A stretch of 64,000 nucleotides of DNA from Zopfochytrium polystomum (GCA_025765615.1 JAIVFJ010000017.1:310001-374000), one strand, 5' to 3'; numbered from the stretch's first letter, positions 1 through 12,892 are shown. Translations and numbers: made by a program. The notes: a model not told the origin generated them from the sequence alone.

Positions 1-1050
1 CCTTGGAGGCAGCAAGATCACATTTGACGGAACCGGCGCTACTTTCCACGGCAATGGACAGCTGTACTGGGATACCCAGGGCGCGAACGGCGGTGTCAAC
101 AGTGAGTTGTCATAAGGGGGTGTATCATGCTCCACCGATGTGACCAAGCCGCGGCGTTCTTTTGAGGTCTCAGATGACGCTGACGTCTGGTTCTACTTTC
201 TCGCTCACTTGTTCAGAGCCCAAATTCTTCAAGGTTTTGACCACTGGCGGATCAACCATCAAGGGCATCACCATCAAGAACTCGCCAATCCACATTTTCA
301 GCATTGGCGGTTCCGACACCACGCTGGACGGTATCACGGTGGACAACTCGGACGGCGACAAGCTGTCCGGAACCAAGACTATCGGCCACAACACGGACGC
401 TTTTGGTACGGATTAGCTCAGTTCTTGAGTGAACCAATTTTTTCCCCTTCGTTCTTCCCCAACTCATCCCTAGTTTTGTTGCCACTTCCTATCCCGCCCA
501 ACCCTTACCAGATGTCAGCGCGACCGGCATCACGATCCAGAACTCGAACGTGAAAAACCAGGACGACTGCCTCGCCGTCAACCAGGGAAGCAACATCAGG
601 TTCCTCAGCAACACCTGCAGCGGCGGCCACGGTATCTCCATCGGCTCTGTCGACAGCGACAAGACCGTCGACGGCGTCACCGTCCAGGGCTGCACCGTCT
701 CGAACTCTGACAACGGCGTCCGCATCAAGACCGTCTACAAGGCCACCGGCGGCTACGTCAAGAACGTGTCGTACAAGGACATTACGCTGTCGGGCATCAA
801 AAAGTACGGCATCGTGATTGAGCAGGATTACGAGAACGGCTCGCCTACGGGAACCCCGACTGGCGGCATCCCCATCACCGCGCTGACCCTCAACAACGTG
901 CATGGAACCATGGCCAGCGGCTCGAAATACAGCACGTACATCCTCTGTGCGTCTGGCGCCTGCTCCGGCTTCTCGTTCTCGAATATCAACATCACCCCCA
1001 AGAACCCAAGCTGCACTGGCGTCAGCACCTCCCTCGCGGGCTGCTCGTAA
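1..1050 (+). CDS. Endopolygalacturonase (GH28), 5' end cut by window
   Basis: Secreted pectin-degrading hydrolase that cleaves alpha-1,4-galacturonan. Exons 1-101, 217-405 and 512-1050 join in phase; introns 102-216 and 406-511 have GT/AG ends. The joined protein shows the GH28 catalytic set in order: NTD (in HNTDAFDV across the second intron), QDD (QDDCLAVNQGS), GHG (SGGHGISIGS) and RIK (GVRIKT), followed by the fungal C-terminal stretch YGIVIEQDYENG and a Cys-rich end closing with GCS. Reading begins at base 2 with GGSKITFDGTG, typical of the region about 100 residues into the family, so the signal peptide and first beta-helix turns lie upstream. All active-site residues are present, so it is probably active. 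It points to a plant-debris lifestyle. Confidence 0.93.
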
Positions 1051-2587
1051 AAAGAAGGCGATTTGTACAGAGCAGTGCAGTCTTTTTTTCACTTTCTTCT
1101 TTCTTCTTCAAACTTGTTGGCTATTCCTCATTTTTCAGACCCTGACAGCTTCTCCCGACCTCAACCAACCCCCATCACAATCCTCTCTTATTTTTTCGAT
1201 TGGTGCGTCCCGACTGATAGAGGAACGCTCCTTTTTTTTGCTAGACAGCTGGAATCTGGTGATAAACCGCGCTCCCAGCTGTTTCCTCCCCGTCTCACAA
1301 AACTCGAACGGGGGCGGATACCGACCTCATTTTACAGACAACAAATTAACGCCGAAGAAGACACCTACCAAATACAAAGAATCACTCCTTGAGTACCAAC
1401 GCCCACTCTCTCACGCTCTTGCAAACAGATCCAACTACCTTCAGAAAGTCATAGCCTTTGACGCTGGTCTGATTACATTTTGTTGCGACGATGTTTCTTT
1501 GCATCCTTGCCGCAAACGCAGTTTTGGGCGGCTCGATGCAGAGACGGCTGTCGAGGGATGCAACACACTGTTACACACTGCCGCTTGTCGACGAAACAAT
1601 TGTCTCACAGGGGTTGACAATTTCTTTGGTGTCTCGTCTTGGTGGCGCAGCCACGAGACTGACACCCGCCCGCGCCACGTGCGAGAACTGAAACGGTACG
1701 CAACGAACGGCAGCGGCGTCCGCCCACCACAGCAGGACGACGGTGTGGTCGTTCTTGCTCGTGGCATCGATGGCGTGCGGTGTAGTCTATCTAGGTGTAG
1801 ACCATCTCGACAGAACTTTTTTTTACACAGAGCACGATCGCACGGTGCCCACCAGTAGTGCAAGTTGAAGCGGCCGAGCTCGCTGGCACTGTCGATCGCG
1901 GCCTCGCTACGCACCTGTGATTTCTCGCGCAGGCAGGCTCTCCTATGGCGTATAATAGCCCCTAAATGTCCTGGGCACAGGTCGTCGGCCCGGGAGGTGT
2001 GCGAGCGGCGGAGGCGGTGTCGAGAGGCTTCGTCACTATGGCCACTATGTGACTACCTAACTCCTTGGCCGCTGCACTAAGCAACATATGCGGCTTAGCA
2101 TTGACTTTAGATTATAATGCTCCCTTTAATCTTCATTCTTTCGAAATTCACGTACGTTGATTTTATACCAATTCAAACGGAACTGTCTTCAGGGAAGCGA
2201 GGTGAGCATGATGCGCTGGAGGCGGGCGAGGCAAGGCGGAAAGTATCGGAGTGGGAAGGTGGCGGATGACACTGACGGTGAGGGAGTTGGTCTGGTGTTA
2301 TGGTAAGGCGACTGTTGATAGCGTAAACAGCAGCCAAGTTAATTACAATATGCGATGTGCTACGTTGCAGCCATGGATAGGTAGATTCACGCGGATGCAC
2401 GCTCTTTGCCTTCTCCATCATGGAATGTGGTGACAGGAGACGAGGCGATACCAATGTTTGGCCCTCGTTTGCGGTTTGACGACAACTATTCGCATGTCAC
2501 GAAGACACATCGGGCTGAGTGTTCCAAAAATCCATTCCAGAACTTCAGCACGCGGCCAATCAAGAGGTCACAAAAAAAATCCAAGAC
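1051..2587. other. Intergenic region, no supported gene
   Basis: About 1.5 kb between the polygalacturonase stop and the cyclase start. A 318-codon frame (902-1858) starts inside the polygalacturonase in another frame, has no recognisable motif and covers T-rich 3' flanking DNA, so I do not call it. The part before 2588 probably holds the cyclase promoter and 5' UTR. Confidence 0.5.
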
Positions 2588-5500
2588 ATGAGCGCATCCG
2601 AGATCGTGCCCGATACGGTCACGACCGTGAGCGCCGACGCGCCAGCAACCCAGCCGGATCCGAGCGATGTTTGGGCCCAGACTGATGTGATCCTTGCGGA
2701 TCTGAATCGCTTGGCGTTGCGCGGCGCGCGGCGCGGGCGATCCTCCAGCCACCCCACGAGTTCGATATACATTGCAGCGCCTGCGCGACCGGAATCTGTG
2801 GAGGAGCAGCCTCGAGAGGAGCCCGCCACCCGGGCTGAAGTTGCACGGTCGAACGCGGGGGAGTTCAAACTCGCCACTATCGGGTCGGACGTTTCGGGCG
2901 AAGCGGTCTACCGATCAATGGCAGAACCGCGCTCACTAACTCAAAGGAACGAGAGCACGCTGAGCGAGTCCTCGCCGAGGAAAGCCTCAAAAGTTTTCAG
3001 CATGGGCGGCGCCAAAAGTCCTCTCAAGGGCCTTTACTCCCTGTCGAAAGGGAACCTTTTTGGTGCTCGCCAATCCACCGATCAGCTGTCCAGGGATGGT
3101 GATCCCGCGGGTCGCACGGGCAAGGAAAAGAAGAAATCACTTCTTCCCTCCATTCGGACGAAGCCGGTAGCTGCGACATCAGAGGCAATTGTGTGGAACG
3201 TTTCACCGTTAGCGGAGGATTCTCTTTCCGGCGCAACCTCCGATTTGGACGTTGAGAACCGCGAGTACCAATCGGAGCATCGGCCAACAGAGGTAAGATG
3301 GGGAAGGAAATCAATGCAAATCAATGCGCTTCCGCTCATTCACACAAACTGGTTTTCCCCGGCGAAGGCTGCGTCTGCCCATATACTGTCTGCTTCTAGG
3401 GGTCGGATGGGTCTGGGAGAAGTTGGCCGATCGACAACGGAACTGAATATCGGGGATGAGATGAAAGAATCAATTAAAAAGGCAATTCAGACGGAGGCAC
3501 GGCAGAGCCACTTCATCCGAATCTACATGGAAGAAGACAATTTGGCGTCCTCAACTTTCTTTTGCCACCGGGATATCACAGGAAAAGAACTACGCGCCCT
3601 CGCGGCCACTAAGTTTGGTGTGAAGAATCCCCCGGCATTTGTTCTGTTAGTGGAGCTACGCTTGTCCGGAATCAGTTACGTGAAATTTCAGCTAATGTTG
3701 TATTTGACATTATTCTACAGGAAGAGTTCTTGGGGACACCGAGCTCCCTGCTCATATTCAAATCGGATTACTGGAGGTCCTCGGGTTTGATAAATCGATG
3801 TACCTTCAGAAACTGGAGCGGTTTGATCTGAGTTTTTTAGTTAAGTTCATATACCGCGATCTTTCCGCCACGAAGGTGAGCTGGCGAAAACGAGTTTAAT
3901 GTGGACTGATAGTTCCAAAAAGAGTGAGCCATTATCGCCTGATTCGAAGATTGGGGAAAAAGTCGACCTCTGTAAAAAGGGACTCTTTCGAATTCCTAGA
4001 AGCGTAGAAAAAGCGGCAAGCAGGATCCGAAAGCTTTATATTTCGGAGAACCCTGGCATCACAGACTTGGATCAAAGCTTGGTTAAACACCTAACCGAGC
4101 TCCAAATGCTGAGAATGGCGAAATGCTCTTTGGCCCAATTGCCAGCGTCAATTCTGCAAGTCAAGTGGATCTTGATGCTGGATCTCTCCTTCAATCGAAT
4201 TAAAACTCTGACGGGCAGCGGTCTTGAGGCGCTTTCGGAGCTCCAAGAGCTGGATCTTTCGTACAATCAACTGGAAGAGTTTCCGCCAGATATCCTGTCA
4301 TCGTTAAGAAAGTTGAAAAAACTCTACATCTCGGGCAATAGGTTTTCCTCACTTCCGAATTTCGCGGTCGGCGAGCTTTCAGCGACTCTTAATACGCTAG
4401 ATCTGTCGCATTGCCATATCCCCGGTATCATTCCAAGCTCGCTTGGGTCGTTGGTCAGTCTTCAGACTCTTAGGTTGTCGTTCAATCGTCTCGTTGGGGC
4501 CATTCCGTGGACTGTCGGCGGGCTGAATAAACTTGTGGAGATTGACGTTCGAGGAAACGCTTTGGGGGAAGATGGAGAAGGCGAGGAGGCGGCGACTCTC
4601 ACAGTTCTGGCAAATTGCAGGTCGTTGGAGCGGATTCGCGCGGATGGCAACAGGATTCGATGGGTTGGTCGGATGAATGATCGTGGGAGCGAACGCCGTA
4701 TCAAACCTGAAGCAGAGCAGATGTCGGATACTGGTAGTGAAGCCGAACCCCTCGTTTCTCCTCCGGCAGTTGTTGCACCTACAAGTCTTAAGAAGACGGG
4801 AGAGCCAGCAGCTTTGGACTTTCCGAAGCTACGGAGCGTTGGGCTTATGAATCAGACGTGCAGCAGCACAGTTCCACGGCCAATGGAATTCTCATTATCG
4901 AACATTGCAGCTACGATGACGGCGCTGCATTTATCCAACGCCGGGATCGAAAAGCTTCCTCATCGATTCTTCCAGCGCCTCAAAGGGCTGGAGGAGCTCG
5001 ACCTTCGCTGCAACAAATTGACCAAGCTGCCGCCATTTACCGTCGCTGGTCACCCATACGGTGAAGGATGCTTCTATCTTCGTCATTTAAATGTGGCTGG
5101 CAATAGCCTGACCGAGCTTCCACTGGAAATCCGCAATTTGACACACCTTGAGACGCTTCAAGTCCAGCACAACACTCTCACAACACTTCCGGCCGGACTT
5201 TGGAGCTGTGCTGGACTTAAGCACCTCAACGCATCTCGAAACACTCTCACTTGTTTTCCGGATCCGGATCATGATGACGGAGTCGAAGAGGCACACGCGG
5301 CACCACCGCCCCCGTCTCAGCACTCTTCGCCGATTCGACGACCAAAGGCGTCCCTGGCTGCGCGAGTTAAGCGCCAGGAGTTCTGCGTGTCGGTGGCATC
5401 GACGACTTCCATGTCTCAGGACTCGGAGTATCAGTCAACAATGCAGATGTCGACGCCACTGGGGAGTATTCCTCCAGCCGAAGAGAGCGTTCTGACTCCG

Positions 5501-8500
5501 CTCTCCCACTCACTGATAAGCCTTGTCCTTGGAAATAACCAGCTGACTGAGGACATGGCCTTGCCGTTATTCTACCTGCCAAATCTACAGTATCTGAACT
5601 TATCGAACAACGCGATCAAAGACATGACAGTTCTCATTGTCGGGAACCCGGTCCCAGACGTTCTCAAGCCATGGTTCACGCATTTACGCTGGATGAACTT
5701 GGGGGGCAACTCCATCCCCAGCATTCCGCGAGAAATCGACGAGCTCCGTTCTTTGCAGGTTCTCTATATGAACGGAAACCGTCTGGCGTCAGTGCCCGGT
5801 GAGGTTGCAAAGTTGACGCGGCTTCGAGTTTTCGATTTGGGGGGTCAGGTCGGCGCTCAAGGCGTTGGAACAGGGCTTCGCTACAACATTGCCAACTGGG
5901 TAAGGAGTAAATATTGTAGCTTTTGGGAGGTTTGCGAAAGCTAACGTTCAACAAAACATAACAGCCGTACGACTGGAACTGGAACTGGAATGTTGGTCTC
6001 CAGTACCTCAACTTATCCGGAAACAAACGACTTGAAATCAAACCGCCAAGCGGTGGCGGCCACCAAACCACTCCTCTCGGTCACGGGATCGCCGAATTCT
6101 CCAACCTGCCTGCCCTCCGTAACTTGGGTCTCATGGATGTGACCTGCACGATCAACACTCCGGACGAAACGAAGGACCGAAGGGTACGCACGACAGCGTC
6201 AGACGTTCCGATGCCATGTGCAAAGAAAGGCTCGTTCCGTTACACATTTTCCGACTCTCCATGCACAGAAGTGTCCGGAGACGACAGCAACGCCACTTTC
6301 AGCGGGTCCAGCGACCTAGCCACGTCGCTGGATGTGTGGGATCTGGCGCGTCCAAACTTTCGCGGTCGTGACAACGAAGCGGTGTTTGCGCTGTTTGACG
6401 GACGAGGGACGGCAGCGGGGCAGCGTGTGGCGCGTTTTCTTTTTGACGAGTTTGAAGGAATATTCGCGGGTGAACTAGACAGGGAGGAAACGAAGGTGTT
6501 CGAGCAGATAGACTCAACGGGAGCAGCAGGTGAGGACTCGGCGGCAGAGGCTGCGATGGTTGAGGCGCGGAAGTTGGCGCTGCGGCGGGCGGTGCTGCTG
6601 GCCAACAACCAGATCGCGCAAGCGTACGATGGGTTTTCCGGCGAGGAGCGGGGTGCAGTTGACGCCAGCAGCGAGTTGTACGGGTGTTCGGCGACGATTG
6701 CTCACCTCGTCAGCTCGGCAACTGATGAAGAGCCTCGTGCGTGCTCGCTTGTTGTGGCCAATGTTGGAGACGGGGTTGCGGTTCTTTCACGTTCGCGGGG
6801 TCAGGTCGAAGTGCTTACGCAAAACCACGTGTACTACATGGAGGCTTTGGCACATTCAGACGAGATCCTCAACGATCACCGCAGGAGGCTGCAGAAAAAG
6901 GATAGCGATGCCGACGGTCGGGACTCGTGGGTGTACGAGGAGTGGTCGCGGCTCCAATCTTCCGGGATTGAGGTACCCTTGGGTCCGCCGCAGCAGACAG
7001 AATTACGCCTGCCAACGCGTGGCTTTGGATATCGCCCTCTGCTCGGCGCCGTGACAGCAAATCCTCAAATCCGGCATATCCAGCTGAACTCCGGTGCCGG
7101 CAGCCAGGCTGGGCCGGCGACAGGAGCAAAAGTTTCACGCGGGGACGACGAGTTTCTCGTTCTTGCATCGGCGGCTCTGTGGAATGCGATGCGGATTGGC
7201 GGCAGCTATGTGGATGGAGCAAAACAGATAGTGGATACGGTCAGAGAGGTTATGCTGGGAACTCCTTCAAAGGATGGCGGCAGCGGGGAGCCGGGCATCA
7301 AACGCGCCAGCAGCGTCGGCCGGGGAAGCCCTGCGGCTGCCGCCAAGGCCAACACTCAGAATACATTCGAGCGATGGGGATTGGCCGCCATGTATCTGCG
7401 CGACACTGCTCTTAGCATCGGTGATGAAACCCAACCGCTTGAATTGCCTGCAGGCCGAAAGCGTGGTTTGGCCACAATGGTGATTGGCATGAGCGCGGTC
7501 CGCAAGAAGCGTGCCCAATTAGACAAAAAAGTCCCAGCGGAGAGTGAGGCCGAGCCGCGATCTGACAAAAGCCCGCAATCCTCCGAGCTTGCCCTTACGG
7601 TAGCACAGTCTTCAACCATTCCACCTTCTCCCACCGCACCAACAGGGTCGCTGGCTCTCGTGTTCACCGACATCCAGAGCTCGACGGCAATCTGGGAGGC
7701 TGCCCCGCAATCTATGCAAGAGTCCGTCAAATTGCACCACAGTCTGATGCGCAAGCTGCTTCGCGAGACTGGTGGGTATGAGGTTAAGACTGAGGGCGAT
7801 GCGTTCATGGTCGCCTTTCAAGACACGCTTGCCGCAGTTGAGTGGTGCTTCCGTGCGCAGATGGAGCTGCGCAAGATTGAATGGCCGGAGGGTATTATGG
7901 AAGTTCCGAGCTGCATGGAGGTTTGGTGGAGGATGGGAGAGTCGGGATTAGTTGGCGGCGCTATGGGAACGTTTGGAGCGAAAGTCGCTCAACCTGGCGG
8001 AATGAACGCTCACGTTGAGGAGGCCGCTATGGTGTTCAAGGGCTTGTCGATTCGAATGGGAATTCATGTTGGCACTCCACTCTGTGAGGTACGAGAATTT
8101 ATAAAGAAATAGATCGTGAAAAGACGCTAACCTCTGAAATCGCAGGTCGATCCCACCACTGGTTAGGCAACCTTAACAATTCTAACTACATTCTGCCTTA
8201 CAAAAAGTACTCAATCCTATGATACGTCGATTTTCTTTCCACAGGTCGCATGGACTACTACGGACCAATGGTCAACCGCAGCGCACGCGTCGCCTCGCAA
8301 CCGCACGGCGGCCAAGTCTTCATTTCACAGGCGGTTATGCGCGAGCTACAATGCCGGCTGCGCTATTCACCACAGCAAAGCATCCGCAGCCGGCTCGCGG
8401 CGTCGGGTATGAATCTTTCGTCAGGCTCGGCGACATCGCCAATGGGAAACCACGCGCCTCGGGTGGGTTCGCCGCTGCGAGGAGATGCATCACGCCGGAG

Positions 8501-8943
8501 CCCCGTCGGGTCAATGCTGGGTGACAACCTAGCACTGGTCCGGGTGCGCTCGTTGGCGCGCGGGTCGCGGGGGTCGAGTGGATATGAGCTGGAGATAACG
8601 GATGGGGAAGACATGCTCGACAGTGCCGATACAGCGGGAGAGCTTGCGGGAGAAAAGCTGAGGGCTTTTGGTCTGCACGCATGGCTAGTTGGAGAGGTGA
8701 AGTTGAAGGGGCTGGAGACACCAGAGATCATTTATGCGGTATGCTTCCCTATTATTGCGCAACACATCAAATTTGGTACATCTAATTAATCGCTCTTATT
8801 TACCTGTGAAGATATACCCACGGGAGCTCAAGCACCGCCATCTATTTTATACACGAATCCAAAATGGTCAGATTGTGGTCTGTAACAATTTTTCAGAGTT
8901 CATTTTACTCCTCAATGCGCTGACCACAGACCTCCGAAACTAG
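2588..8943 (+). CDS. CYR1: Fungal adenylate cyclase (RA-LRR-PP2C-like-class III cyclase)
   Basis: Makes cAMP from ATP and is the Ras/G-protein controlled source of PKA signalling at the plasma membrane. Exons 2588-3674, 3721-3875, 3923-5899, 5965-8088, 8146-8161, 8245-8738 and 8812-8943 keep phase and give about 1994 residues. Order: Ser-rich N-terminus; Ras-association domain (about 305-415, HFIRIYMEEDN, ALAATKFGV); some 20 leucine-rich repeats (about 420-1135); PP2C-like domain (about 1190-1500); class III catalytic domain from about 1630 with metal Asp in LVFTDIQSSTAIWE, Lys and second Asp in VKTEGDAFMV, and Asn/Arg in GPMVNRSARVAS. The PP2C part has ASAALWNAM where active phosphatases have a catalytic Asp-Gly, so it is probably scaffold only. 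An upstream in-frame ATG at 2519 is an alternative start. A 75-nt in-frame intron at 3293-3367 is possible. Confidence 0.95.
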
Positions 8944-9702
8944 CCTGATGAGTTTTACCAAAATTTGGCGAATGCGCAACGAAATGCCGGCGAGCACCTT
9001 GCACTGGCAAACGGAAAGCGGATTTTGGAGAGACCACCAACAGCTGGGACGGCTCAGCAGCAGCCACCCATCGTGCTATAGACGATAATAAATATTTAAC
9101 AGGCTGAGTTGTATCTGCCATTGGAGCAATCCCTTCGAGCTTCCCTGTAACTTGCAGCGAGGTATACGCTGTGTGTTTAAGCGGATATTAAATGCAACCA
9201 CGCAAAAGTTTGTTCCGAAGATGTCCCAGTCGAAAGAAAGAAACAAATTAGGCGCAGCTGAAATTCATTACGTTGAAACGTATATGTCAAGAGGGAAACA
9301 TGTAATAACAGATGCAAGTGTTGGACAAACTGGAACATAGCTGTAACATATATCCTGTGCCGAAGGGTGGACGGAGAACTCAACGAAGCGTTGCCAGCGA
9401 AATACGCTCAATAACCCTTTCCGACCCCATCACCCCTTTCTACCAAGCACAAAAAGGGAAAAAAATGAAGCCAAATCATGAAGTGTCGCAACTCGACACC
9501 CACAAACAAGGAATGGGTGTGGCATAAAGAGCACGTGACCCTCCGATTTGTTCCTTCGCTCTCTCTCTCTTTTTTTTTTTTTTTTTTTTTCTTTTTTCTT
9601 CTTATTTTCTTTTTCTCGTTTTTTCATTTCTCTCGATCTCTCTCAACCCCTTTCTCGCGTCCCAGTCCCTCGTTCTGCTGCTTTGCCCTCGACGACCCCG
9701 CC
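8944..9702. other. Intergenic region with T/CT-rich tract
   Basis: Region between the cyclase stop and the next start. Bases 9560-9660 are a pyrimidine-rich run including a long T tract just upstream of the ATG at 9703, typical of a core promoter or 5' UTR. No gene seen. Confidence 0.5.
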
Positions 9703-12700
9703 ATGTCCTCGTCGCACGCTGGAGCCTCGTCGTCGTCGGCATCAGGGCTGGCGCTCGCTTCCACAGCTACGGGTAACGTGACAACCCCCCGCCCCGTTGC
9801 ATTCGGGATTACCGGCAACCACCCGACATCGTCCCTATTTTCACAGGGTCTAACCGAACACCCCTGACTTTTTTCGATGCAACAGATCTGTTCAATCAGC
9901 ATCGACGATGGATCGCCATCGGTGCCGCAGCTCTCATCCTCGCAATCGTTATTGCAACTCCTGTCGGTCGACCATCAAAGAAGGCTGCGCCAAAATCAAA
10001 GAAGCAGAAATCAAACCCGAATTCTCCAGCCGCCTCTCCTACTCCGGCGCCTTCGACTGCCAAGAAGCGCACGCTGAAGTCGCAGACCGGCCCTCGGAAA
10101 ACAGTAACCATCATGTCGCCGGACACCACTCGCTCCTCGCCAGCGTCAGTCAGCAGCCCAGCAGGGTCCCCGGCTTTCACTGCCTCCCGACGTAGATTCC
10201 AGTCGCTGCGAAAGTCCTCGAACTCTTCATCCGCCACCGATTCGCTGAGGTCAACTCCAACTTCTACTCCCATCGTCACCGCTTCCGTAGCCCTGGAAAG
10301 GGGCGTTCCTTCCGGCGCAGTTGTCCCTGCGGAGACCTCCACTGCATCTGCCTCCGTTGATGCCCAGCTGATAACCTTCGAGTCGGCTGTTTCAGCTGTG
10401 GTCGACGCCGCCACTCCACCGGATGTTGGAGAAACGCCACTGTTCTCGGTGGGTGAGGCGCAGATTGAATTTGACAAGTCAAGTGACCTCGCCACGGAGC
10501 CAACCGCTCAAAACGAGACCACGACGGAGCTCCTCGAAGCGCAGCGGCTCCGTGTCCACGCCACCGCCAGCGGGCCCGCTGCAGACACTGCAACCATCAA
10601 GTTCGAAGCTTCCCCATCCGTCCACGTCCGAGACCCCGCACCTGTTCCCACAACTTCGCCCGTTGAAAGCAGTGGGGCAGTATGTGAATCAGCTGACGAA
10701 GTCGAAGCACTAGTATCAGTAAACACAGCAGTACCCGCAACAGTCATTGAATCATCTCAAAAAGAGATTGGAACTGTCGAGCTGCTTAGGGACCGAACAT
10801 TTATTATCACTCAGTATGGTCTGAACCCGTTGGAAGCACTTCACCAACCCAGCTTGCATCTCCATCTCGAGCAACAGTTTCCGTTTCAGCTTGCCTACTC
10901 CCAAGTGCGAGATCAACGACATGAACCTGTGGCCTCGGACTTGGAGTGCCCGCCTGTCCCGGTCGAACAAGCAGGGTTTTCGGAGGCGGACGGGACAAAG
11001 CTCAACCTTGCCTTAAAATACGATTTCAATCAATGGCTCGATTTCGAGGAGACCCAGAGTGTTACCAACTTGTTCGCCGAGCGACCGTCACCATTTGAAA
11101 TGGCGTACTGCGCAGCAGCCTGCGGGAAAGGCGAGCTGGATGATGCTGGCTTGGGAGAACCTTGCGTGGCGTCCGACTCCAACATTGAGCCAAAATCCCT
11201 AAAAAGCTCTCAATCAATTTTGTGGCTGTCGATTCACGAAGTTCAGAACCCTCCTACTCAAGCCGCGTTGCACGAGCAGCAATGGCCCTTCGAATTAGCC
11301 TACTCGCTCACTTCATCAACGATATTGGAGGCCATCAGCGGATCGCACACAGATACTTCAGATAAATCAATCGAGTTTGCAGCGGTTATTGACACGGTGA
11401 CGCCAGTCGAATCCACGGAACCCGATGTGCAATCCAGCCATTACGAGGAGGGCGATTTACCAGCCGCTAATGTCGAGATCTGCAGTCATACTGCAGAAAA
11501 GAGTGCTTCGGTAGTCGAACCCCACTCTGATAAAAGTGCAGAGATTACGCGTACGTCCGGACCGTCGTCTCCGTCATCTACAGCCTACAGCTCGTTGAGC
11601 GAAGACGGAGAAGCACACGCGCGGACAACGAAACTAAACCCTAACGTACCGGAGTTTGTTCCTTCTGGTGTCTCTCTGGAGTCCGAAGTTTCACATTCGC
11701 TGTCGTTTAACGTGGATGCGGCTGAATTTCATCCCGAATTTAATCCTGACGAGATGTTTCCCGCACAGGGTTCGTTTTTGCTCCAACCCGGAATGTAGAT
11801 GCCCAGCTAACGATTTGCTTGTAAAACAGTGCACGAGCCAAGCACAGAGCTCATTCCGTCAACCGAGGATTTCTTGATTGACGACATTTACAACCCATAT
11901 GCAACTCCTTCGTCAACTCAACCAACTTTGTACCCAACTTACCCATTCGATCCGTCAGCTGCATTGTACGACCCGACTCTGTTCGCTGCACCAGATGGGT
12001 ACCCGCCGTTCGAATCGCCAATGTTTCTGCCGGATGGAACACCTGTTTCGCAAGTGTTCCAGGGTGCCCACATTGACGACAACACCGGATTGACCTCCGT
12101 CAACGGCTCTTACGACTACTATGGCGTTGGGGAGTCGGACCTGACTTACGACAGTCTTGCTCACGTAGAGGACCGGCATCAGCAATACCAGCAGTCTTTC
12201 AGGTCTTTCAACTCTGGCTCTGGCCGTGGTTACGAAGGCGGACGCCGAAGCGCGAGGGGAAGTGTTCGCTCGCGATCCGGCACTTTTCATGAAGGAGGGC
12301 AGCAGCACCGCCAAAGCAGCAATGGTGCAGTTGGAAGCGAATCTCCGGCAGAAAGGAAGACGCCTTCACCAACAGGTGCGAGGACGAGCGGGCCTCGCAG
12401 GAGGGATGCTGGAGCCGCCTCAACCGCGCCCGCCGCACTCACGCTCGCAGATTTCATTAAGGTTGTCCCGGCGAAGAAGCGCAACGGCGGTGTCCCACGT
12501 GCTGGAACCGTCTCGGCGACTGTGGATGGGGCGGAGAAGATTGCGAGCGCCGCCACTGCGGCGGGTCCCACGGAAGAGCCAAGCGTTGGCGAGGGCTCAA
12601 GCAAGTGCGACGAGCACCGTAAAGGTGCTTCGGTAAAGTCAACACCAAAGCGAGGAGAAGCAACGCGATGCATCTACGGAAGCGGCTGCAAAAACTCAAA

Positions 12701-12892
12701 GTGCCAGTACTTCCACCCTTTTGAGGTAATTGAAATGATCTGCTTCTAAAGTGCCGATATTAAAATGCATCTTTCATTTCGTCATTCCAACAGATTTGCA
12801 AGTTCTACCCGAACTGCAAGTACGAGGGAACTTGTTTGTACATTCACAAGGCCGTTGGTGCGCCAGCTTCGGTGCAGGCGACCCACATCTGA
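9703..12892 (+). CDS. Membrane-anchored PAM2 and CCCH zinc-finger RNA-binding protein
   Basis: Exons 9703-9772, 9886-11769, 11830-12725 and 12794-12892 join in phase to about 982 residues. Near the N-terminus a hydrophobic segment (RRWIAIGAAALILAIVIATP) follows a short Ser-rich head and precedes a Lys-rich stretch, so it looks like a signal anchor with the bulk in the cytosol. The centre has three spaced units ending in PFQLAYS, PFEMAYC and PFELAYS. Two PAM2-like motifs follow: LNPNVPEFVPSG (11634-11669) and FNVDAAEFHPEF (11706-11741); such motifs bind the MLLE domain of poly(A)-binding protein. The C-terminus holds two closely spaced CCCH fingers, CIYGSGCKNSKCQYFHP and CKFYPNCKYEGTCLYIH, of the Nab2/ZC3H14 spacing. 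A role in tethering poly(A) mRNA to a membrane is inference. I know no family with this exact architecture. Confidence 0.8.

Noticed and set aside
902..1858. 318-codon plus-strand frame
   Set aside because: Starts inside the polygalacturonase in another frame and runs into T-rich flank; composition is not protein-like.
3293..3399. Intron in the cyclase using the CTTCTAG acceptor
   Set aside because: 107 nt breaks the reading frame into stops; only the shorter 75-nt choice or no intron keeps the RA domain in frame.
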